Positions 55,681 to 64,000 of a stretch of 64,000 nucleotides of DNA are shown piece by piece. Origin of the DNA: Saccharum officinarum (lineage: Eukaryota > Streptophyta > Magnoliopsida > Poales > Poaceae); contig CM036231.1 in NCBI GenBank assembly GCA_020631735.1, positions 5,111,831-5,175,830 on the forward strand. The letters are read 5' to 3'. Each line of letters opens with the position of its first letter. The stretch's first letter is position 1. A program made the position numbers and the translations under genes. The notes below the pieces were generated by a model, which saw only the letters and a list, made by a program, of their open reading frames with translations, was not told the DNA's origin and ran no database searches.

Positions 55681-58600
55681 TGTAACACCCTCGGTGTTAC
55701 CGCGTCAACAAGTCACTAAATATTTTTCATAAAGTCCAAGTAGCCCTTCAAGCACGTCATGTATCTTCACGTGAGAGCTCCATAGCCACAAAGTCAAATG
55801 ACAAATTATTGTCATTCGCTAATTATTAGCATACCACTTGGTAAGATTTTTATCTCTATCAATCTCGCGACGCGCCACTGTCATCTCTCGTTGTTCTAAT
55901 TATCCCGCCTTTACTTCGCTTGCTAATCACCTTGCAAAATCATCAGTGCAAGACGCGCTACCACTACCATAGTATATCGCACACGCTACGCATTAATCTC
56001 ACTCACAAGTTCGGTCGCTGAGCACGCCGTTCGCTCACTGCTCTGCAAACGCAGTGCACGCACCCTTCCTCACGTCAGAGCTGGAGCAGCAAAGAATTTT
56101 CCATACGTCGGTACTGTAGCAGTACAGGAAGCACTGTTCACGCGTGGAAATCACTGTTCACACGCAGAAGTTACTGTTCATCCGTGGAAAAATCACCTAG
56201 CCAGTGGAAAATGTTGTTTGTCCATGCAGCACGTCGTTCCCGCGGCGCTTTATTACCTTTAAGCAAGCTAGTTTAGCTACTAACCTTATGACGCGTCGTT
56301 GTCATGTCTTCGCTTCTCTATTCCTGCGTCTTCTGTCTTTAAAAGGATACGCCGAGCTATTTCGCTCCGCTGCTCACTTGTTTCTTCCTCTCAAATCAAG
56401 TTCTTCTGTTCTTGCCCGAGAGAGCTGCGTCTATCGATTTCTCTCCGAGCTATCATCAGCTGAGGTAGCTAGTTTACAATTGATCTTCTTATTCTCTAAT
56501 GTTTCCTTGACCTGTGATCTCCTCCTCAATTAATTCCTTGACCTGCATAAATGAACCAGCACCCCACCGCTGAGCACGTTCAGCCCAAAGCCCACCCTAG
56601 TCCTGACATGCTCGTAAGTCCAAGACCACTCAAAGTTCAATCCTTGAATTAATTCTCTCATGACCAAGACCTCACCACCGCACACGGCACGGAGCCAGAG
56701 GACAACCCTGCCAACTCGTTTCGTGCTTCCAGACTACTTAGCTTGTCATGACCACCCACGAGCAGTGCTATATATGGCTCTGCTCCACTCCACGCAGGGC
56801 AAGCATTTGCTAAGCTCCCTGGTGTCTCTCCTCTTGCATTGCCTCCGCACATCGATCACCGTAGGTGGCACTTCATTCAATTCTGAGGTAGCTAGTCTGT
56901 AAGAATTCCTTCATTCTTCTTCTTTATTATTTTCTTGACCCGTGGTCTCATCTAGTAATTCTAGACCCACAGTCATGTGCAAGTCAACAAGTTCAATTGC
57001 GTGATTAGCCTCCTCCAATAATATCGTTTTCTTCATCTCTAGAGCTCTTTTGAATTTATTTATTGATTGTGAAATAAATTTTGTTAGATTCCTAAATTCA
57101 TGATCTATCTGTTAGTGTAATTAGTTCGTATAGTTCAGTGATACCTTTAGGGTTACTTTATTATTTTGAAATGCTTATTATGGTTGTTTAGAGAATAAAT
57201 TTTTATGATGCTTGGTAACTAGCGCTCCTGGTTTTATTATATATATAGTAAATTGATTTTAACAATAAGGATGCCTTTAGTTGCTAAGATAATACATGAA
57301 ATGTTTCATACTTGTTTAGTGGGAATAATAGGTAACTTTGCGTATTAGTCATTAGAGTTAGCTTGTAGCTTGGTAGATGTATTCTTATTTTAAGAGTTGC
57401 GGTTGCCTATATATTAATTATTGCATCATCATCACTGCATGCATATAGAGGACGAGCCACTGGAGATCGTGACATTCGGCGAGCAGGAGTACGACGAAGT
57501 CATCGAAGAGTACGAGGAGATCCTCGTGCAGGAGGAAGTTCCAGAGCCACCCGTCACTGACTTTGCTGACACCGCGCCTGCCCAAGGCAAGCCCCGGTGC
57601 ATAACCCTTATTTTACAAATTATTATATATATATATATATATAGGTTGTGCATTTACGTTGCAGGAGTTTTATGATATCCACATGCATATATATATATCT
57701 ACCCATGAGTCTTACTAGTACAGGATCGTGTAGCTGCTTTGCTTAGGTTTATCGGTAGCGTGAGTAACCTGTCGTTACTCACAATAGGTGGTTATTATTA
57801 TTATTATTACACTAATGATGAAATGATGGAAAAGGAAATGGTGACCGGGCAGGGATATGGTATGGGTATTGGTGGGTGTAACAGGTTATGTCCCGCGGCC
57901 ACGGGGCATAGCTTGGTTGCACTTTTTTCCCTGTCCGTGTCGATTAAGGACCGTTCGTTGCACTGGATCCCCGGTCAAGTCACAGATTTATTATCCCGAG
58001 CATATACTAGCGGATGGGGGCTAGGAAGACTTGTTACTCTCTTGTCATGGGCTCCGGCTCTTTCCGGACCGACTGATTGGAGGCGGGGATAGGTGGAGGT
58101 CTTAGCACCGTATTGAGGCCGGGCCTCAAGTACGGGAGCTAGGAGTCCAAGTTTGGACGGGGACCTGGAAACCTGTGACAGGAGGGGAACGGGTTGGTCT
58201 TGCTTGTGCCTGGGGTACAAGCGAGGCGTGTGTTTTTTCGGGGTACCCAGCTGGGCACATTGATTCGCGAATCGCCGTTTCTACGTGACGGTACGGCTTG
58301 ACTGCACTCTGGCACCGTAGTAAGAACTGGCATATGAAAGATGGAAAAATGATTCTGATTGCTCAACCCTTGCTTGATGATAGAACAGGTGCTTACATAG
58401 TAGGTTGGATAATGAATTTAACATGGCTGTTAATAATTTAATTAAATAAGGACTCACTCTTAGTATTGCTTTCCGCAAACAAGAACCCACAAGCCATAAA
58501 GCCTATCATAATCCTTGAGAGTCGGGAAATATATTCCCAGTCGGGTAAGTCTTGCGAGTACATTGTGTACTCAGGGTTTATTTACCCTTGTTGCAGGTGC

Positions 58601-58943
58601 TGCTTGAGAAGCTAACTGTTGTGTGGAGGATTCTTCTGGTGGGCACAGACGGATCCTTATACCGCTCCGCTAGATGTTGTTTTATTCCGCTGTTTAATTT
58701 ATCGCACTCTGAACTTTGGTACTGTAATAAAGAATTTCTGAGACTCTTTGTTGTATGAAATGGATTAAGTATTATAAGCTTGTACTCATTATTGGATCCC
58801 GGGTGTAAAATTGTGGAACGTTTCGAGTTCTCCCGTTGGGTGTGCTCGACAGAACTGCTTGACTTGGCTCACTTTTGGGGTGCTTAGTGTCTAGTGGAAG
58901 ACAGCGCCTCTAAAAGTGTGTTAATTCAGGCGGTTCTGCCACA
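55681..58943 (+). mobile_element. Tekay element 5' LTR (3263 bp)
   Basis: Starts TGTAACACCC and ends GGCGGTTCTGCCACA. The first 341 bases match the start of the 3' LTR at 63660 without a difference that I can see. It contains an internal near-duplication (TGAGGTAGCTAGT at 56459 and 56884), four short ACTGTTCA repeats at 56130-56185, a (TA)n tract near 57625 and an acidic coding-like segment at 57448-57593. The bases just before it are AGGAG (target site). Confidence 0.93.
57448..57593 (+). other. Acidic coding-like segment in the Tekay LTR
   Basis: An open frame with codon-like composition (GC-rich within an AT-rich LTR) encodes EDEPLEIVTFGEQEYDEVIE and EEILVQEEVPEPP and ends in Gly-Lys-Pro-Arg at a candidate donor CCCCG|GTGCAT. 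A TTGCAG acceptor at about 57664 is followed by GAGTTTTATG. LTR A has the same layout. Function is unknown. Confidence 0.4.
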
Positions 58944-58945
58944 GT

Positions 58946-58957
58946 TGGTACCAGAGC
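58946..58957 (+). other. Primer-binding site of the Tekay element
   Basis: TGGTACCAGAGC matches the initiator tRNA-Met complement with one difference from the copia site. It lies 2 bp after the LTR end. Confidence 0.85.
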
Positions 58958-59425
58958 TAATAATGAGTTCACGAGCTTAATCACCTTTTAAAAAACTTAA
59001 AACTTTGACCAACAAAAGCTTTGCGAAAAATAGGATGCGGTAAAATCTGCGTAAATAAGTATAAGCCCTAACAATATGGTCTATCTAGGATAGTGGCACT
59101 GATTTTATCTAACCATTTTCTGCAGGTACACTAACTTACGCTACGTAAGAAAGCGCTAGTGTTCGGAAAGGAGTGTACGATGTGCCAAAAATTCAAACGA
59201 GTGCCGCTATATTCCGGCTTGAGTGAACGCATAGGCCGATGCATGCATTATAAGAAGAAACTCTGTTAAGCTAAACCCCCTTCACGTATAATTTTGGATA
59301 GTTAAGATGATAGGGTAATAAATAAAAAGAAATGCTTCAATCCTTAGTAAAAGCCTTGTCATTTCTCTAAGTCTCTTGTTCCTAGTCTGGAGGTTCCCTA
59401 ATGGTTGGCTACTATCTGGTCGCAG
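58958..59425 (+). other. Tekay leader
   Basis: Untranslated leader of about 470 bp between primer site and gag. No feature recognised. Confidence 0.5.
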
Positions 59426-62400
59426 ATGGATCTGAGGTCCCGTCGTGTGGGCACTGGGTCTGGTCGTGGGAGCACCAGTGCCGGTGCGGGCCGTGGCCTT
59501 GGTGAAGGTCATGGTGAAAGTGGTCGCGACAATGGCAACAACAATGCCAATGGACAGAGCCGTGAGGCCCCACTCTTGGGTCCTCCTTCCCCGCCACCAC
59601 CACCACCACCTCCGATGACTCCTGCGGAGATGATGGCAGAGATGTTAGCTTCACGTCAGGAGACAGCCCGTGCCTTGGAGATGATGGCACAAGCTCTTGG
59701 TGGCTTCGTCCGTGGAGGCCACGGTGGCAACGGCGGGAACGGGGGTGGTGCCCGCGGTCTTGAGAGGCCCTGTTCTTATCAGGACTTCTTGAAGACCAAC
59801 CCGCCCACGTTCACGCCGACTGCAGAGCCTCTAGACGCGGAGCATTGGCTTCGTGTGCTGGAGCAGAAGTTTCTGCTGCTCACGGTGACCGATGAGCAGA
59901 AGGTGCACTTTGCCGCACAACAGCTTTTGGGATCTGCTAGCGCATGGTGGGATACTTTCAATGCCATGCAGCCGGTGGGTCATCCTGTGACTTGGCAGGA
60001 GTTCACCACTGCCTTCCGAGAGTACTACATTCCTGCGGGTGTTCTGAACAGGAAGCTCTCGGAGTTCTTAGACCTGAAACAGGGGAGCATGTCTGTGATG
60101 GAGTATGCCAATAAATTCAACCATCTGGCACAGTATGCTGGGACTCATGTTGACACAGATGAGAAGAAGAGGGACCGCTTCTATCGTGGCCTCTCTTGTA
60201 TTTTGCAGAAAGAGCTTTATACTGGGAACTATCAGACCTTTGGTACTCTGATGAATGCTGCCATTGCTATGGAAGGACTGCAGCGTGACACTCAGGCTGA
60301 GTGGAAGCGCAAGCGGGGAATCTCTGGGTCTTCTAGTCACCCGCAGTCACAAAAGATGCAAGTTGTCAAGAGGATGTCCTACCATCCCCCAGGTGGACAG
60401 CCGTCTCGGCAGCCTCAGCAGACTCGGCAAACACCGCCGACTCAGTACCGTGCACCTACTCAGCAGGTGCAGCAGCCCCAGGGACCGCAGTTTCCGCCTC
60501 GTCAGGGGCAGATGATCAAGTCTACTGCTTGTTTCAAGTGTGGCAAGGAGGGCCACTTTGCTCGGGAGTGTCCCGAGAACCGGGCTGTTCAGTCTTCCCA
60601 GCCGTCCGCCAGCTCTCGCTTGATCAAGAGGACGATTATTAAGAAGAAGGTGCCAGTGAGTCGCTCAGGACAGGTTAACTACACCGAGGCTGAGGAGATC
60701 CTACAGAATGAGCCTGTGATGGCTGGTATGTTTACCATTGACTCCCACCCAGCATTTGTGTTATTTGATTCTGGAGCATCACATTCATTCATGAGCATGG
60801 GGTTTGCAGAAAGACACAATATATCTCTTATGGCTATTCCTTTTGCCTATAAAATTAGCACTCCGGGTGCGCAGATGTGCATAAATACCCGGACGGACAC
60901 AGTCAGCTTAGTGCTGGCCACTCACACTTACCGTCTCCAGTTCATGTTGCTACCTGGACAAGGCATTGATGCAATCCTGGGCATGAATTGGTTGAAGGTT
61001 TATGGGGTAGTCTTGGACCTTAAGAGGAGAGTTGTTGAGTTACGACTTCCTTCTTCTGAGGATAGGATGTCTCTCCGTATCTCTCTAAATTCTGCTTCAC
61101 CAGTCGCCGCTAATGTTGAAGCTTCTCCTGATCTTGCCTCTATTCCTGTGGTCTGTGAGTTTCCTGATGTCTTCCCTGAAGATTTACCTGGGTTACCACC
61201 AGATAGAGATGTGGAGTTTATCATAGAGTTAGAGCCTAGCACTGCTCCTATTTCACGGCGTCCTTACCGCATGGCTCCACCAGAACTAGCAGAAATGAAG
61301 AAGCAATTAGAGGAATTGCTGAAGAAGGGGTTTATCCGTCCTAGTTCTTCTCCATGGGGTTGTCCAGCTATTTTTGTGAAGAAGAAGGACGACACTCTGC
61401 GGATGTGTGTGGATTATCGCCCTCTCAATGCGGTAACCATCAAGAATAAGTACCCTTTGCCTCGCATTGATGCTTTGTTTGATCAGTTGGCTGGTGCTAG
61501 AGTGTTTTCCAAAATTGATCTTCGTTCTGGGTATCACCAAATAAAAATTCGGCCCCAAGATATACCAAAGACAGCTTTCTCTACTAGGTATGGGCTTTAT
61601 GAGTACCTAGTCATGTCTTTTGGTCTCACCAATGCTCCTGCATTCTTCATGTACCTCATGAACTCAGTCTTTATGCCGGAGTTAGATAAGTTTGTAGTGG
61701 TGTTCATTGATGATATTTTGATATATTCCAAGAATGAAGAAGAACATGCACAACACCTTCGCACAGTCCTGAACCGACTGCGGGAGCACAAGCTGTATGC
61801 CAAGTTCAGCAAATGTGAGTTTTGGTTGGATAGGGTGCAGTTTTTGGGACATGTTCTGACCCCTGAAGGTGTATCGGTAGATCCTAGCAAGGTGCATATT
61901 TATACGGATCACAAGAGCCTCAAGTATATTTTCACTCAACCCGAGTTAAATATGAGGCAAAGGAGATGGCTTGAGTTAATCAAGGATTATAATCTAGAAG
62001 TCCATTATCATCCTGGAAAAGCCAATGTGGTGGCTGATGCGTTGAGTCGGAAGTCACATCAGAAAGATGAAGAGTCCTTACCTCTCTCTCACTCTGCAGT
62101 TTTAGCTCACATTGCTCTAGTCTCAGATTTATTGGAGCAAATTATCATTGAGCAAAGGCAGGATGTTTTGGAGATTCCTCATATCAAGAAGTTGATTGCT
62201 GAAGGACGTGGTCCTCATTTCAGCATTGATGAACAAGGTGTGGTGAGATACAAGAATCGGTTGGTGGTTCCCGGAAGTGATGAGCTTAGAAGAAAGATTT
62301 TGGAGGAAGCCCATAGTTCCAGGCTATCCATTCATCCGGGAAGTAACAAGATGTACCATGATTTGCGCCACTTGTATTGGTGGTCAAATATGAAGCAGGA

Positions 62401-63571
62401 TATCACTAAGTATATTGCAGAATGTGATATTTGTGGAAGGGTGAAGGCAGACCATATGCGTACGCCTGGTTTCCTACAGCCTTTGCCAATCCCAGTGTGG
62501 AAATGGGAGGATATTTCTATGGATTTTATTACAGGATTGCCTCGCACAGTAAAAGGGCATGATTCTATTTGGGTTATTGTGGATCGTCTTACAAAGTCTG
62601 CCCATTTTCTTCCTGTGGATGGAAGGTATACAGCCATGCAATATGCTAAGTTGTATTTTGACCGCATTGTAACTCTCCATGGAGTCCCTCTTACTATTGT
62701 TTCTGATCGTGGATCGGTCTTTATGTCCCGCTTTTGGACTCAACTCCAAAAATGCCTTGGAACTAGTCTTCTCAGAAGTTCAGCTTATCATCCGCAGACC
62801 GACGGCCAGACAGAAAGAGTCAATCAAGTGCTGGAAGATATGTTGAGAGCTTGTGTCATTTCTTTCCCAGAGAAGTGGGATGAGTGCTTGAGATTGGCTG
62901 AGTTTTCTTACAACAATAGCTATCAAGAAAGCATTCGAATGGCACCTTTTGAGGCTTTGTATGGCAAGAAGTGTAGGACACCGCTCAACTGGGTTGAAGT
63001 AGGAGACCGTGGTTACTTCGGGCCTGACTTTATCCATGAAGCAAGAGAGAAAGTCGGAATTATTCGGAGTCATTTGAAGGCGGCTCAGAACCGCCAGAAA
63101 ACCTATGCGGATAAGAGAAGAAGGCCTTTGCAATTTGAAGTTGGTGATTATGTGTATCTTAAAGTGTCTCCCATGAAAGGTGTGCATAGGTTTGGTGTCC
63201 GTGGAAAATTAGCTCCTCGCTATGTTGGGCCTTACAAGGTTTTGGAACGGCGTGGTACTGTTGCTTACCGCATCCAGCTCCCAGATATATTGTCAGCCGT
63301 CCATGATGTTTTTCATGTGTCTCAGTTGAAAAAGTGTTTGCGAGTTCCTGATGAGGCAGTGGAGATCGAAGGACTCCCTCTCCAACCTGATCTTTCCTAT
63401 ATTGAGCATCCCGTCAAGATTTTGGATGAAAAAGAAAGGGTGACGAGAAACAATGTGGTGAAATTTTACAAAGTCCAATGGCAGAATCACTCGGAGGATG
63501 AGGCAACTTGGGAACTTGAGAGCTATATTTTAAAGCATTATCCTCATCTCATTCCTGGCTCATCAATGTAA
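59426..63571 (+). CDS. Tekay chromovirus gag-pol polyprotein with RNase H deletion
   Basis: One unbroken frame of 1381 residues. ATG at 59426 ([16 protein letters not shown]); the open frame extends 7 codons upstream without an ATG. Order: gag ([10 protein letters not shown] region), CCHC knuckle from Cys369 ([14 protein letters not shown]), protease DSGA at 448-451, reverse transcriptase ([14 protein letters not shown] to [11 protein letters not shown] at 762-763), then a jump at about residue 823 into the last part of RNase H ([11 protein letters not shown]), integrase zinc finger ([17 protein letters not shown]...CDICG) and core ([30 protein letters not shown]), and a C-terminal chromodomain ([11 protein letters not shown]...[12 protein letters not shown]). 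Family members are larger by about 140 residues at the jump, so the RT end and two RNase H acidic residues are missing. Confidence 0.95.
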   Translation: MDLRSRRVGTGSGRGSTSAGAGRGLGEGHGESGRDNGNNNANGQSREAPLLGPPSPPPPPPPPMTPAEMMAEMLASRQETARALEMMAQALGGFVRGGHGGNGGNGGGARGLERPCSYQDFLKTNPPTFTPTAEPLDAEHWLRVLEQKFLLLTVTDEQKVHFAAQQLLGSASAWWDTFNAMQPVGHPVTWQEFTTAFREYYIPAGVLNRKLSEFLDLKQGSMSVMEYANKFNHLAQYAGTHVDTDEKKRDRFYRGLSCILQKELYTGNYQTFGTLMNAAIAMEGLQRDTQAEWKRKRGISGSSSHPQSQKMQVVKRMSYHPPGGQPSRQPQQTRQTPPTQYRAPTQQVQQPQGPQFPPRQGQMIKSTACFKCGKEGHFARECPENRAVQSSQPSASSRLIKRTIIKKKVPVSRSGQVNYTEAEEILQNEPVMAGMFTIDSHPAFVLFDSGASHSFMSMGFAERHNISLMAIPFAYKISTPGAQMCINTRTDTVSLVLATHTYRLQFMLLPGQGIDAILGMNWLKVYGVVLDLKRRVVELRLPSSEDRMSLRISLNSASPVAANVEASPDLASIPVVCEFPDVFPEDLPGLPPDRDVEFIIELEPSTAPISRRPYRMAPPELAEMKKQLEELLKKGFIRPSSSPWGCPAIFVKKKDDTLRMCVDYRPLNAVTIKNKYPLPRIDALFDQLAGARVFSKIDLRSGYHQIKIRPQDIPKTAFSTRYGLYEYLVMSFGLTNAPAFFMYLMNSVFMPELDKFVVVFIDDILIYSKNEEEHAQHLRTVLNRLREHKLYAKFSKCEFWLDRVQFLGHVLTPEGVSVDPSKVHIYTDHKSLKYIFTQPELNMRQRRWLELIKDYNLEVHYHPGKANVVADALSRKSHQKDEESLPLSHSAVLAHIALVSDLLEQIIIEQRQDVLEIPHIKKLIAEGRGPHFSIDEQGVVRYKNRLVVPGSDELRRKILEEAHSSRLSIHPGSNKMYHDLRHLYWWSNMKQDITKYIAECDICGRVKADHMRTPGFLQPLPIPVWKWEDISMDFITGLPRTVKGHDSIWVIVDRLTKSAHFLPVDGRYTAMQYAKLYFDRIVTLHGVPLTIVSDRGSVFMSRFWTQLQKCLGTSLLRSSAYHPQTDGQTERVNQVLEDMLRACVISFPEKWDECLRLAEFSYNNSYQESIRMAPFEALYGKKCRTPLNWVEVGDRGYFGPDFIHEAREKVGIIRSHLKAAQNRQKTYADKRRRPLQFEVGDYVYLKVSPMKGVHRFGVRGKLAPRYVGPYKVLERRGTVAYRIQLPDILSAVHDVFHVSQLKKCLRVPDEAVEIEGLPLQPDLSYIEHPVKILDEKERVTRNNVVKFYKVQWQNHSEDEATWELESYILKHYPHLIPGSSM

Positions 63572-63644
63572 TTATCGAGATTAAAAATTTATTTCAACCT
63601 CTTTTCTCACACTAGGCACATGAAATCTCGGGTCGAGATTTTCA

Positions 63645-63659
63645 TTTAGGGGGGTAGAG
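63645..63659 (+). other. Tekay polypurine tract
   Basis: A purine-rich run including AGGGGGGTAGAG directly precedes the 3' LTR and primes plus-strand synthesis. Confidence 0.8.
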
Positions 63660-64000
63660 TGTAACACCCTCGGTGTTACCGCGTCAACAAGTCACTAAAT
63701 ATTTTTCATAAAGTCCAAGTAGCCCTTCAAGCACGTCATGTATCTTCACGTGAGAGCTCCATAGCCACAAAGTCAAATGACAAATTATTGTCATTCGCTA
63801 ATTATTAGCATACCACTTGGTAAGATTTTTATCTCTATCAATCTCGCGACGCGCCACTGTCATCTCTCGTTGTTCTAATTATCCCGCCTTTACTTCGCTT
63901 GCTAATCACCTTGCAAAATCATCAGTGCAAGACGCGCTACCACTACCATAGTATATCGCACACGCTACGCATTAATCTCACTCACAAGTTCGGTCGCTGA
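63660..64000 (+). mobile_element. Tekay element 3' LTR (first 341 bp)
   Basis: Same start as the 5' LTR (TGTAACACCC), collinear to the window end with no visible difference. The remainder lies outside. Confidence 0.93.

Noticed and set aside
1..64000. tRNA, rRNA, organelle DNA inserts or prokaryotic islands
   Set aside because: I looked for cloverleaf arms, rRNA-like conserved blocks and plastid or mitochondrial gene sequence and recognised none.

Overview
The window is nuclear DNA of a grass, most likely an Andropogoneae panicoid (the sugarcane, sorghum and Miscanthus group). This is inferred from GC-rich monocot coding exons, plant genes with introns, and grass repeat families: Sirevirus-type Ty1/copia, Tekay-type Ty3, RTE LINEs, Helitrons with the GCAACGCAC hairpin and CTAGT end, and Tourist, Stowaway and hAT MITEs. 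I could run no database search; family names come from motifs read by eye.

Layout. 1-6587 is a nested retrotransposon cluster: a Sirevirus remnant with its 3' LTR sits inside one Tekay-like LTR, and its pol is itself interrupted by a second Tekay-like LTR. 6588-33200 is a gene island with (a) a three-exon chloroplast peroxiredoxin Q gene, (b) an intronless grass membrane-anchored hypothetical protein, (c) a seven-exon mitochondrial adrenodoxin-type ferredoxin gene on the minus strand whose last intron holds an antisense RTE LINE, (d) a divergent NOG1 gene (nucleolar GTPase of 60S assembly) with a 5'UTR intron, and (e) a CIP7-like gene on the minus strand with two apparent frame breaks. MITEs and small retroposons fill introns and spacers.

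33582-42162 is a tandem array of a ~1.2 kb unit made of a Helitron-like body plus a spacer; its last copy carries a 3.2 kb RTE LINE with an 8-bp target duplication. 42163-49990 holds a CACTA left end next to a 100-N assembly gap, a hAT MITE, a Stowaway MITE and head-to-tail Helitron remnants. At 49940-50586 lies part of a GT37 fucosyltransferase-like gene, cut by a second Sirevirus. The 5' LTR of that Sirevirus contains an antisense solo LTR (TSD CCCGT), and its gag is interrupted by a young Tekay element from 55681 to beyond the window end. The Tekay element has LTR starts that look identical over the 341 bases visible and one long gag-pol-chromodomain frame, but has lost the N-terminal half of RNase H by an in-frame deletion.

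The host genes do not form one pathway. The peroxiredoxin (plastid thiol peroxidase), ferredoxin (mitochondrial electron donor) and NOG1 (ribosome assembly) are housekeeping loci; only ferredoxin and NOG1 are physically coupled, through a shared divergent promoter of about 0.4 kb.
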